A DNA stretch of 64,000 nt, taken from positions 1 to 64,000 of the forward strand of contig CAYXXU010000003.1 of the NCBI GenBank assembly GCA_964469155.1. The letters run 5' to 3'. Position numbers and translations under genes: made by a program. Positions 56,601 to 64,000 of the stretch are shown here, piece by piece. Within the stretch, counting starts at the first letter, position 1. The number at the start of each line of letters is the position of its first letter. The notes under the pieces are model-generated. The model had not been told where the DNA came from and ran no database searches. It saw only the letters and a list, made by a program, of their open reading frames with translations. The stretch is from CAIWKO01 sp964469155. Its GTDB lineage: Bacteria; Bacteroidota; Bacteroidia; Bacteroidales; CAIWKO01.

Positions 56601-58489
56601 ATGGTTCAGATTTTCTGGAAGATGAAATTATTCACGCACTCAAATCATCCTTCTTTGAATTTATTGTAAACAGAATTAATGCTGGTCAATTTCCTAAGGA
56701 TAATATGGATATTTTGAATTATCAGCATCGAATGCATCCAAATATTGGAAAGTTCGTATCGGATTCATTTTATGATGGTTTGGTTAAAATGGGTAGACAC
56801 ACGCATCTTAACAGACTTAATATGCCGGCTCCCTTTAATAAAGAAGTCGTGTTTTTTGACACTTCAAATTCAAAACACCCATTTGAACAAAACGATGGTT
56901 TTTCTGCAAAGAACAATTCGGAAGCTGAAATAATTTCTGAAATAATATTACCAAAACTGTTTGAAAATAATGTTAATCCTTTACAGATTGCAATTATAGC
57001 ACCCTACAAGTCACAGGTCGCAAACATTAAAAACTATATCAATAAATCTCAATTTTGTAGTATTAAAAATATTGAGGTTTCTACCCTCGATTCATTCCAG
57101 GGTAAAGAATTTGATATTATTATTTTCAGTTTTACACGCTCCGCTGACCACTTAAATGCTCCTTATGAAAATGGTAAAAGAAAATATACTAAAGTAGGGT
57201 TTCTTGATGATGCCCGCCGTTTAAATGTTGCTTTCAGCCGTGCTAAAAAGAAGCTCATTCTTATAGGCAATTCAAAAACTCTTACTGATTATAGATCTCA
57301 TTTTGACGGCATATTTAACTATACAGAATTGTTTAGAAAGCTGGTTACACTTAGCAAAAATGATGAAATTGGCAATTTTATCAATATTGCTGATATTTAT
57401 GATACAATAATAGATAAGCGAGAAGGGGAGAAAAAAAATATTTTTTCAAAATTAGAAAAAGGTCAGGTCCTTGAAGGCACTGTTAAAAATATTACTAATT
57501 ATGGTGCATTCATTGACCTTGGAGGTTTTGATGGTCTTATTCATATTACAAATTTATCTTGGGGTCGTGTAAATCATCCAAATGAAATACTTCAGCTATA
57601 TCAGAAAATCAAAGTAATAGTATTGAATTTTGATGATAGTAAAAAAAGAATTGAACTGGGGTTAAAACAGCTTTTACCTCATCCATGGGATTCACTTGAT
57701 CCTAATTTGAAAGTTGGTGATACCGTTACCGGAAAAGTAGTAATTATTTCCGATTATGGTGCATTTATTGAAATCGAAAAAGGTGTGGAAGGTTTGATAC
57801 ACGTTTCCGAAATGTCATGGTCACAGCATCTGCGAACTGCGCATGATTTTCTGAAAGTCAATGATGAAATACAAGCTGTTATCCTTATCCTTGATCGCAA
57901 TGAAAGAAGAATGTCACTTGGCATAAAACAACTCATTCCTGATCCATGGATAAACATCAGTTCAAGATATCCGGTCAATTCAAGGCACGAAGTTAATGTC
58001 CGCAACTTTACCAACTTTGGGATCTTTGTTGAGCTGGAAGAAGGCGTTGATGGTTTGATTCACATCTCTGACCTGTCATGGTCTAAGAAAATTAAACATC
58101 CTGCTGAATTCACAAGGATCGGTGAAAAAATAGAAGTAATAGTTCTCGAAGTCGACACAGAAAACCGCCGTTTGAGTTTGGGCCATAAGCAGCTGGAAGA
58201 AAATCCATGGGATGTATTTGAAACCTTATTTGCTATAAATTCTATCCACAAAGGCACTATTATTTCCATTCATAATAAGGGTGCTTTGGTATTACTTGCA
58301 AATGATGTTGAAGGGTTTGCCCCATTAGGTCATTTTGTAAAAAAAGATGGAAGCATCGCAAAGATTCACGAAACACTCGATTTTAAAGTCTTTGAATTTT
58401 CAAAAAAAAATAAAAGTATAAAAGTTTCGCATAATAAAACATATCAGGTGAATAAGAAAAAATCATTTAATAATAACGAGCAAAAATAA
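53663..58489 (+). CDS. Chimeric S1/IF2_N/UPF1-like helicase with ribosomal-S1-type tail
   Basis: A 1608-aa protein. Residues 3-67 resemble a cold-shock/OB domain. Residues 77-124 (RLSKIASEFNISVSSIVEVLTKKG, to KKHF) match the IF2 N-terminal subdomain. An S1 domain lies near 150-225. The central part is an SF1B DNA2/UPF1-type helicase: Walker A GPPGTGKT (724-731), Walker B DES (929-931), GDQKQLPP (from 953), YQHRMHP (1020-1026), DSFQGKE (1143-1149) and RRLNVAFSRA (1185-1194). From about 1265 to 1590 come four S1 repeats whose text, such as DYGAFIEIEKGVEGLIHVSE and SLGIKQLIPDPW, closely follows Bacteroidetes ribosomal protein S1. It probably acts on RNA or ribosomes. ATG at 53663 is preceded by AGAGAAAAG. 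Confidence 0.88.
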   Translation: MREQGIIKYISGHVGLIMKADGSLIPFNAIGIDALQPGDIIEFTVIESQIAGSDSADNKAVNVVFIDRPESEQKEYVRLSKIASEFNISVSSIVEVLTKKGIKVANNPNAKITSDLYDIIKKHFKKSSSSIKFSDPVKATNFFEDLFLKKYLPGTVVETTIAKIIKPSQIVTIFDNGFIGRLSLLNLSWCLPQGETELKKYKVGDRIECVVLEIDFPNKQVILSSKHLKKQLSDSLAWERIERGDEFDAVVVEKFSNTTLLKTKNNLYGILNNSFITDTSTKYRVKVNSKLEHSELFSFVPASLDVSQEDTDIETSFPEINFIEDELLSFNSFKKSILGIYATDDQLAIIKQGFETDDKVFSKEFKTNNTLYIQFELGSGCYESTLKQNAIPYFLDGAVYSSENENKLLDFLSNQSYWFKINVRAESQKTDFSMFNEDVNIFGDVALTKDKKEIKFIIKNFSFGHIHYTSSEAKKRNAKYGSFLFNNKLKIISPYDTVPFDNSQQVFLDYAILKTRCFEIVYHLKTEAGEILKQEGRTLSINDKFLEYQMSLVEEQKEDNVFVEKFVRIDSITQGVAIKIPNNIGDSLEIDEATVVNVRLKEDDNLFKLSDGVLSYNNDDYLITFNKPIRLDLLDKGFYLDKRISIKQFQIQREIIQDFLEKKIKIDHIETLLVKPDRVKTPVLKQVKFKNIDLANSEKEDSNNNQIKAVKKALGNQNIYLIQGPPGTGKTTVIAEIIQQLVEKGEKILVSGQNHVAVDNVLEKLSRFHNLNLLRVGNPDRINIQLLKYTIDNLVDDYKVGFKKFILNQLLIAEEYLKIKKAGLLKDEMKKTLNKFINELLSDYDVLKDVYKQRHFILLDGLSELSLTELKETIEQLKKWIDESNNEYEILLKPLIYNSTDVVFATCIGIKSSDIFNEKNFKFDTVIIDESGKANIAETLVAVELGAKVILVGDQKQLPPYMDSSLIDKSDPDSFPNSLYGSDFLEDEIIHALKSSFFEFIVNRINAGQFPKDNMDILNYQHRMHPNIGKFVSDSFYDGLVKMGRHTHLNRLNMPAPFNKEVVFFDTSNSKHPFEQNDGFSAKNNSEAEIISEIILPKLFENNVNPLQIAIIAPYKSQVANIKNYINKSQFCSIKNIEVSTLDSFQGKEFDIIIFSFTRSADHLNAPYENGKRKYTKVGFLDDARRLNVAFSRAKKKLILIGNSKTLTDYRSHFDGIFNYTELFRKLVTLSKNDEIGNFINIADIYDTIIDKREGEKKNIFSKLEKGQVLEGTVKNITNYGAFIDLGGFDGLIHITNLSWGRVNHPNEILQLYQKIKVIVLNFDDSKKRIELGLKQLLPHPWDSLDPNLKVGDTVTGKVVIISDYGAFIEIEKGVEGLIHVSEMSWSQHLRTAHDFLKVNDEIQAVILILDRNERRMSLGIKQLIPDPWINISSRYPVNSRHEVNVRNFTNFGIFVELEEGVDGLIHISDLSWSKKIKHPAEFTRIGEKIEVIVLEVDTENRRLSLGHKQLEENPWDVFETLFAINSIHKGTIISIHNKGALVLLANDVEGFAPLGHFVKKDGSIAKIHETLDFKVFEFSKKNKSIKVSHNKTYQVNKKKSFNNNEQK

Positions 58490-58507
58490 ACTGCCTTTTC
58501 ACATAAA

Positions 58508-59866
58508 ATGAACATTTTTAGTATTGACATAGAAAAATATTATGATGAATTGTCACAAATGAATAGACAATTAAAAGGTATTATTTGTATTCAATACCCA
58601 ATCTATTGCATACATTCTGAAATTACAGATTCAACACCCGATCCACTTGATAATCTGGATAATGTTATTGTTGATTTTTTAAAAATAAAACCAGATTTCA
58701 ATTCATTTCAAATTGGGAGCATTATGGGCACGTCAAAATCCTTGGTTGATTTGAGACTTGATAAACTCGTTAGAGATGGTTTACTTATTAAAACAGGCAG
58801 TGAATATATTTTAACAGAGCAAGGCATTTTCGTATTTGAAACTAAAACACATTTAAGAGCACATAAACTATCCTACGATTTTTACATTGATGGCATTACT
58901 TTACAGCCTTTACCTAAAGTTTTTTACAACTATTATAGAAGTAAACTTTTTAGTGAAAATCAAAGATATTTATATACAAATTCAAAAGGGGAAACTAAAA
59001 TTGCAAGACCTTTTGCGCCTGATATAGTACATACGCCTCCGGAAAAAAATAAAATTTCTGAGTTGATTTATGCTATTGATAAAGATAAAAGAATACTGTT
59101 TGGCATTCCAGTCGGCTTACAAACTATTAATGAAGTATCATTTACTAAAATGTCTTTTCATTTACTCGTTTCAATTAGCAAATCAACCGATGGTTTAATG
59201 AAAGAACTAATTGATGGATATGCCATTTATTCATTGAGGGAAGAAAATTCATATTATAAAACACTTAGAAGAAATGTGGTATTTTTTGAGCCGACCATGA
59301 AAGATCGCATTCAAAATTTGGAATTTAAATTAGTAATGCCATTACAGAAAAAAGAATGTTCAGATAAAACATCGCCATACTTAACAACTAACTGGCCTGA
59401 AATTGATAGATACAAAGACTCTCACAACAAATGTTTTAATTTTAGCAGAGAGGATTTGATTAATTTTTTAGAAACTAACCTAGGTTTAAAATACCTGGAT
59501 CAAAAAAGTATCATTTATGAAGATGATACTGTTGAAATAAATATCCGCAAAAACACCTTGATAGAAAGTCCAAATCGTAAAAAACTTATTAGCGATTTAA
59601 TCAGAAAACGAGACTATCGAATTTATAGCAACAACTTAGACAGGAATGTTTTCTTGTTTTATTTATATTACCACTCCGACGATCCAGCCATTATGGATTT
59701 GATTGGATTTATAAAATTAGTACATGAAAACAAATGCCTCTCTTTTACTAGTTTTCAGAGAAGCCACCCTGAATATAACGATAAAGCTAGGGAATACTTA
59801 ATATTAGCTGGCGAGCTCGACATATTAGAAAAATTTGATATTGAAAACCATATGATATCTTTGTAA
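58508..59866 (+). CDS. Winged-helix protein of the S1-helicase module
   Basis: A 452-aa protein without a family that I recognise. Residues about 57-105 (VDFLKIKPDFNSFQIGSIMGTSKSLVDLRLDKLVRDGLLIKTGSEYILTEQG in motif form) are a typical winged helix. The rest is mixed alpha/beta and has no catalytic motif. The gene lies 18 bases after the S1-helicase gene and 3 bases before the PLD gene, so it is in the same transcript. It could be a regulator or the target-binding subunit of the system. Confidence 0.65.
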   Translation: MNIFSIDIEKYYDELSQMNRQLKGIICIQYPIYCIHSEITDSTPDPLDNLDNVIVDFLKIKPDFNSFQIGSIMGTSKSLVDLRLDKLVRDGLLIKTGSEYILTEQGIFVFETKTHLRAHKLSYDFYIDGITLQPLPKVFYNYYRSKLFSENQRYLYTNSKGETKIARPFAPDIVHTPPEKNKISELIYAIDKDKRILFGIPVGLQTINEVSFTKMSFHLLVSISKSTDGLMKELIDGYAIYSLREENSYYKTLRRNVVFFEPTMKDRIQNLEFKLVMPLQKKECSDKTSPYLTTNWPEIDRYKDSHNKCFNFSREDLINFLETNLGLKYLDQKSIIYEDDTVEINIRKNTLIESPNRKKLISDLIRKRDYRIYSNNLDRNVFLFYLYYHSDDPAIMDLIGFIKLVHENKCLSFTSFQRSHPEYNDKAREYLILAGELDILEKFDIENHMISL

Positions 59867-59869
59867 TTA

Positions 59870-61315
59870 ATGGAAATCACTATAAAAAATACTGACACAT
59901 TAAAATCTGGTGTATTTGTTTTGAATGCGCAAAGAAAAGAGTTTTCGCCCTTTCCTGATTATTCAAATATATTCTTAACTCAGGAAGACAACCACTGCTT
60001 AAAAAACGAATTGCTAAGAATAATTCGTGAAGCAACAACTGTTTTAAAAATATGCAGTTTTATCATTACTGACAAAGAGATTTTCAATGCAATTTTGACC
60101 AAAGCTAAGGAATCCAATGTTGCTATTTTTATCCTAACACAACTAGATTCAGAGAAGCTAGAGAACACCTTGTCTTTAGTTGATTATATTACAGAAGAAG
60201 AGATAAAGGAATATCCTTCACGTACTCATTTAAAATACATTAAAAAGCTCTATGACAATGGCATACACGTCAGAGCATCCCTTACAGCACATGCCAAATT
60301 TATTATTTCAGATCGCACCAAAGGTTTTATTACCAGTGCAAATTTTACGACTCCTTCTTTAACTTATAATACTGAGTCGGGAATATATATTGATGAACCT
60401 AGCAGTAAAGAACTTGATAAATTATTTGATGTTATTTTTATGCAAGGTACAACTTATAAGCAGTTTATAAGTACACAAAAAAAAGGAAAAATGCTCGTTG
60501 TTCAATCTGAAGTTAATATTGACAGCAAATTTTTACCTGATTATTATAATTCAAATCTTAGATACACTTGTGAATCTTATTCGAGTAATTTATTTCAAGA
60601 AATAATCGCAATAATAAACCAAACCAATAATTTTTTGTATTTATCAACGTATAGCATTGTAGGTTTAAATTCAATTAATGAATTTTTTCTATCTATTAAA
60701 AATGCAATAGAAAGAGGTGTTTCTATTTTTGTCTTTTGTAGGGGAATGAACTATAGAAATGACCATTTAGAAGGTGTTGCCAAATTAAGCAAAATTGGTT
60801 GTAAAGTATATGCCGATGTGTATAATCATTCAAAAGGTATAATTAATGAAAACACCGGAATGATATTCACTGCTAATATTGATGGTAATCATGGTTTAAA
60901 TAATGGATTTGAAGTCGGTTGTATTTTAAATGAGCCTCAAAGAATTGATTTTCTTGATTTTCATAAAAAATTAATTGAAACTTCATTTTATGCTTTTGAA
61001 AATAATCCCACACGTAATCTACTATTTCAAACTTATATTGCTTATGAAATGATAAAGGAATTAAAAACCCCATTAATCCCTCCTAATATTATTCTTTCCT
61101 ACAGCCCTAATCTTAGCATCAATTTTGAAGAATTTGAAAAAAATATCATATTTTTCGGTTTATATAAAGAATCAGAATACCTAATTGTTGGGAACTCTTT
61201 CTATAAATGCGAGCTAAAGGGCAATATAATATCACTTTTAGATGCAGTGAAACCAAGATTTGATATTGAAAAATACATCCTTAAATTTCATGAACTTAAA
61301 ATCAGTAAAAGCTAA
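59870..61315 (+). CDS. Phospholipase-D-like (HKD) protein
   Basis: A 481-aa protein with two PLD halves. The first motif is HAKFIISD with His141, Lys143 and Asp148, followed by SANF. The second is HSKGIINE with His320, Lys322 and Glu327, followed by TANIDG. Such proteins can be nucleases, phospholipases or helicase-associated effectors; lack of a signal peptide and of membrane segments favours an intracellular nuclease. Its stop overlaps the next gene's start by one base (TAATG), a coupled arrangement. The C-terminal 120 residues have no assigned domain. Confidence 0.8.
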   Translation: MEITIKNTDTLKSGVFVLNAQRKEFSPFPDYSNIFLTQEDNHCLKNELLRIIREATTVLKICSFIITDKEIFNAILTKAKESNVAIFILTQLDSEKLENTLSLVDYITEEEIKEYPSRTHLKYIKKLYDNGIHVRASLTAHAKFIISDRTKGFITSANFTTPSLTYNTESGIYIDEPSSKELDKLFDVIFMQGTTYKQFISTQKKGKMLVVQSEVNIDSKFLPDYYNSNLRYTCESYSSNLFQEIIAIINQTNNFLYLSTYSIVGLNSINEFFLSIKNAIERGVSIFVFCRGMNYRNDHLEGVAKLSKIGCKVYADVYNHSKGIINENTGMIFTANIDGNHGLNNGFEVGCILNEPQRIDFLDFHKKLIETSFYAFENNPTRNLLFQTYIAYEMIKELKTPLIPPNIILSYSPNLSINFEEFEKNIIFFGLYKESEYLIVGNSFYKCELKGNIISLLDAVKPRFDIEKYILKFHELKISKS

Positions 61316-61893
61316 TGAATAATAAAATTCCATATCTCCAAGAATGGCTCGACCTTGCTAATTCTGGAAAATTTGAAAAAGCTCAAGAACTTTATTTTGA
61401 AAAGCTTTTTGAGGTTGTAATAATTAATTTCTGTGATAAGTTTAGTAATATATTGCCAGCTGGAGGTACATTATTCTCAGTTCTTGGTTTTTCACCGGAA
61501 CCAATTATTCTGACAGCAAAAGCAATTAAACCAGAGACTCACATTATTTTCACAACAAATAATCAAAAAGTTGACAATAGTTATCTCGAAAAATTTCTTG
61601 AATCCAATTACGAACTAATCTACTTAAATGATGAGAATTTTGTGTCAATATATAGGACAATGAAGGAACAACTTGTTTTAAACCCAAACTCACAAATTAC
61701 GGTTGACATAACCGGTGGAAAAAAATCAATGGTTGCTTCTGCTTCAATATTTGGCAAAGATTACGGTTGTAGAATTGTTTATGTCGATTTCGCTGAATAT
61801 ATAAAAGAATTAAGAAAGCCATTACCGGGTTCAGAGTTCCTAAACATTGTGTACGATCCGCTGAAGCATCAACCAGAAATAAGAATAGTATGA
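61315..61893 (+). CDS. CARF-domain protein without an attached effector
   Basis: A 192-aa protein. After a helical N-terminus of about 45 residues, a Rossmann-like CARF domain follows: GGTLFSVLGFSPEPIILTAK (50-69), which is the loop after the first strand, and VDITGGKKSMVAS with the ligand-contacting D131-I-T-G-G-K-K-S-M139. CARF domains bind cyclic oligoadenylates made by type III CRISPR Cas10. Without an effector domain the protein could be a ring nuclease, a sensor subunit, or a partner of the Card1-like neighbour, whose gene overlaps by 4 bases (ATGA). No Cas10 or CRISPR array is present in the window. Confidence 0.8.
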   Translation: MNNKIPYLQEWLDLANSGKFEKAQELYFEKLFEVVIINFCDKFSNILPAGGTLFSVLGFSPEPIILTAKAIKPETHIIFTTNNQKVDNSYLEKFLESNYELIYLNDENFVSIYRTMKEQLVLNPNSQITVDITGGKKSMVASASIFGKDYGCRIVYVDFAEYIKELRKPLPGSEFLNIVYDPLKHQPEIRIV

Positions 61894-62999
61894 AACATCA
61901 GGTCATTTTAATCGGCGGTCAGGTACTGCCTTTATATATTGGGGTTATTCAAAAAAATCCGGATCAGATTTTTGCATTATTTACTGAGCAATCAGAAGAA
62001 ACAAAAAGTCAACTGCAAAAGCAGGTGCCATCCGATAATTTTACAGCGCTTAAAGTCAATGCATACGATTTTAATGAAGTATATACCATTTGTAAAAAAT
62101 TAATCGAAAATGATAATTCTCAATCCTGGGAGTTAAATTTAACAGGTGGTACTAAAATAATGGCATTAGCTGCACAAAAAGCATTTCATGAAAGCAACAA
62201 AAGTATTTTCTATGTTGACCAGAATCATAAACTTTTCAATATTGATAATGGAATAACTGAAAATATCAATTGTAAAATAAATACAGAGGACTTTTTCAAA
62301 CTGGCCGACCAATGTAACTTTAAGCACTTATCAATAACCGATTTTTCTCCTAACGATTTTCACTTGGCATCTCAAATAGAATATTTGTCAAATTCTAATT
62401 CTGAGTTTACAAATCTTTTAAAATCATTCCGTAGTCAACATTCTCAAAATGTTCCAGCGAACTTTACAATTACCTCTCAAAAAGGCTCTTCTATCAAATG
62501 GAATAAAGGTTCAAATAATATGGTAATTGATTTAAAAGACAAAAAGCCCTATAATCAGTCCATCACAAACAAAAATGCAGTATATCTTGTTTTAAACGGA
62601 GGTTGGTTCGAGATTCTGGCTGCAAAAGAAATTAGTAAATGGCAGGACATACATGAATTATGGCTCAATGTAGAGTTCAGCTATAAAAATGAAGCAACAC
62701 CGAAAAATGAAATTGATATTCTTATAAACACTGGGAATAATCTGATTTTTGTTGAATGTAAATCCGGGATTATAAATGCAACTGATATAAATAAAATGAA
62801 AGTTGTTCGCGAATTATATGGTGGCATTACTGCAAAATCATTGCTTTTCTGCAGAAATTATCCCGCCAGTCGTATTCTGGAAAAATGTAAAGAATTTGAT
62901 ATTGAAATCTTTGCATTAAATGGACCTCTCAACTCCAAAAACAATTATTCTGATGTTCAAAAGCATTTGAATTTATTACAAAATGCCATTTATTCATAA
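61890..62999 (+). CDS. CARF plus PD-(D/E)XK nuclease of the Card1/Can2 type
   Basis: A 369-aa protein with the layout of DUF1887 (Card1/Can2) nucleases. The N-terminal CARF domain shows VILIGGQVLPLYIGV and LNLTGGTKIMALAA (residues 82-95). The C-terminal nuclease has GGWFE (Glu241), NEIDIL (Asp276) and FVECKSG with E289-C-K291, a complete PD-(D/E)XK core. Known members are activated by cyclic tetra-adenylate and nick DNA or cut RNA. Here it sits in an operon of helicases and a PLD protein rather than in a cas locus, so another signal producer must be assumed. It starts with an ATGA overlap to the CARF gene. Confidence 0.88.
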   Translation: MKHQVILIGGQVLPLYIGVIQKNPDQIFALFTEQSEETKSQLQKQVPSDNFTALKVNAYDFNEVYTICKKLIENDNSQSWELNLTGGTKIMALAAQKAFHESNKSIFYVDQNHKLFNIDNGITENINCKINTEDFFKLADQCNFKHLSITDFSPNDFHLASQIEYLSNSNSEFTNLLKSFRSQHSQNVPANFTITSQKGSSIKWNKGSNNMVIDLKDKKPYNQSITNKNAVYLVLNGGWFEILAAKEISKWQDIHELWLNVEFSYKNEATPKNEIDILINTGNNLIFVECKSGIINATDINKMKVVRELYGGITAKSLLFCRNYPASRILEKCKEFDIEIFALNGPLNSKNNYSDVQKHLNLLQNAIYS

Positions 63000-63008
63000 T
63001 GAATAGAG

Positions 63009-64000
63009 ATGCCTAATATAAAGACAATAGAAAAGAAATGGGTCGATAACTTTAAAAAGTGTCCTCTTGTTGAAAAAGAGTCTGGTGCTTTCAATGCAAG
63101 TTACGCTCATCAACTATTCTACGGCAAACAGGAAGACAGTTATCCTTCAGATTATCCCCACGATTTCTCGCATTTTTACGTTTCATGTGATAATACTTGT
63201 TCTGAAAATGCAATTGAACGCATTACTGAGTTTTTACATTTCATTGGTATTAGAATCAGGAAAGAAGCAATCATAAAGCATCTTGAAATTTTTCCAGCTG
63301 ATTTTGAAAAGTTAATAAGGAAATGTTATTATATTTTTAAAACGCTTGCTCACTATAGTAAGGAACTCAATATTTCTAATCCTTTTTACGATAATAATGG
63401 TGATGTTTTTTTTCTATTACGAATTGAATCCGAAGAAAGCATACATGGTGGTCAGTTAAATTTATTTGAAGACATCGAGCTCCCTGACCTCTATAGTAAA
63501 ATCACAAATTTTCCTGATGGGTACGAGAATGATCCAATTATTTGTGACCTCTTTAATAGAATTGAAATCAGCAATGAAAGTTTCTTTATTACTGGTAAAG
63601 CAGGAACCGGGAAATCAACCTTTGTTCAGTATTTTGCTCAAAAAACTAAAAAAAAGGTTTTAATGACCGCATTTACAGGTATTGCCGCAATTAATGTGGG
63701 GGGCCAAACTATCCATTCATTCTTCCAACTTCCTTTAAAGCCATTAATGCCGGAAGATGAAGAAATAACTTTATTCAGAGATTTTACCCAAAAGTACAAG
63801 ATCATCCAACAAATTGACACTATCGTTATAGATGAAGTTTCAATGCTTCGTTCTGATCTTCTTGAAGCTCTCGATTATTCACTTAGAAAAAATGGAGGAG
63901 ACTCATCAAAGAAATTTGGAGGTAAACAAATCCTCTTTGTCGGTGATATTTTTCAATTACCGCCTGTTGTAGATTCCGTTGACGAAGTAGAGAATGAACT
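63009..64000 (+). CDS. Pif1-like SF1 helicase, cut by the window end
   Basis: A partial frame, open for 330 codons up to the last base. The N-terminal 190 residues (MPNIKTIEKKWVDNF, through GGQLNLFEDIELPDL) have no assigned domain. Then come Walker A GKAGTGKST (196-204), AFTGIAAINVGGQTIHSFF, the Walker B DEVSM and GDIFQLPPVV, the usual order of Pif1 helicases that unwind DNA in the 5' to 3' direction and resolve G-quadruplexes and R-loops. It begins 9 bases after the Card1-like gene, so it belongs to the same operon. The start ATG at 63009 is the first in frame after the previous stop. Confidence 0.85.
   Translation, partial: MPNIKTIEKKWVDNFKKCPLVEKESGAFNASYAHQLFYGKQEDSYPSDYPHDFSHFYVSCDNTCSENAIERITEFLHFIGIRIRKEAIIKHLEIFPADFEKLIRKCYYIFKTLAHYSKELNISNPFYDNNGDVFFLLRIESEESIHGGQLNLFEDIELPDLYSKITNFPDGYENDPIICDLFNRIEISNESFFITGKAGTGKSTFVQYFAQKTKKKVLMTAFTGIAAINVGGQTIHSFFQLPLKPLMPEDEEITLFRDFTQKYKIIQQIDTIVIDEVSMLRSDLLEALDYSLRKNGGDSSKKFGGKQILFVGDIFQLPPVVDSVDEVENE

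Noticed and set aside
61315..61893. Calling this a Csm6 or Csx1 RNase
   Set aside because: There is no HEPN domain (no RxxxxH) and the length of 192 aa leaves no room for an effector domain; only the CARF fold is supported.

Overview
The window looks like a chromosomal segment of a Bacteroidetes (probably Bacteroidales-type) bacterium. The evidence is three secreted proteins with type IX secretion C-terminal sorting tails, promoters of the TTG/TTTG-N18-19-TAnnTTTG type, weak Shine-Dalgarno signals, a glycine-lipid acyltransferase pair and a GldJ/SUMF1-like protein. No species name can be supported from the sequence alone.

From 1 to about 32.7 kb the content is ordinary core genome. It holds a secreted M28 peptidase, three large exported proteins, the glsA/glsB-like acyltransferases with the GTPase gene engB, a MORN-repeat protein, a lipoprotein with an acyl-CoA ligase, an SDR, a polytopic membrane protein, two DEAD-box RNA helicases, a SUMF1-like protein, purL, a secreted endonuclease I, an MlaD-like MCE protein, secA, hldD and an mqo-like oxidoreductase. 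The longer intergenic stretches carry unusual repeats, including two imperfect tandem arrays with a 21-nt period (18453-18620 and 29409-29812) and MITE-like inverted repeats (1-120 and 5162-5341).

Two tandem tRNA-Leu genes (GAG and CAG, 32814-33032) end the core. Everything after them is visibly more AT-rich and looks like an accessory island inserted at the 3' side of tRNA-Leu(CAG); its far end lies outside the window. It opens with a mobile-element replication module: a small HTH protein, a 62-aa acidic protein, a primase/Toprim/VapE-type helicase, and an iteron-like cluster at 36190-36327. Two unknown genes follow.

From about 38.77 kb to the window end every gene is on the plus strand with small gaps or overlaps. 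The order is an AbiE-type (type IV) toxin-antitoxin pair, a WYL regulator, an N6-methylase fused to a histidine kinase with a translationally coupled response regulator, type I HsdR-HsdM-HsdS, an internally duplicated protein with a PD-(D/E)XK-like nuclease, a resolvase-like nuclease and a GIY-YIG protein. Then comes a tight six-gene module: a 1608-aa chimera of cold-shock-like, IF2_N-like, S1 and UPF1-like helicase domains ending in repeats that read like ribosomal protein S1; a winged-helix protein; a phospholipase-D-like protein; a CARF-only protein; a CARF plus PD-(D/E)XK nuclease of the Card1/Can2 type; and a Pif1-like helicase cut by the window edge.

The best candidates for an undescribed system are (1) the methylase-kinase/receiver pair wired to a type I restriction-modification operon and (2) the S1-helicase/PLD/CARF/Card1-like/Pif1-like module, which carries CRISPR-style cyclic-oligonucleotide sensor domains with no CRISPR array, Cas10 or cas gene in the window. 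All functional statements for these are inferences from motifs read by eye.
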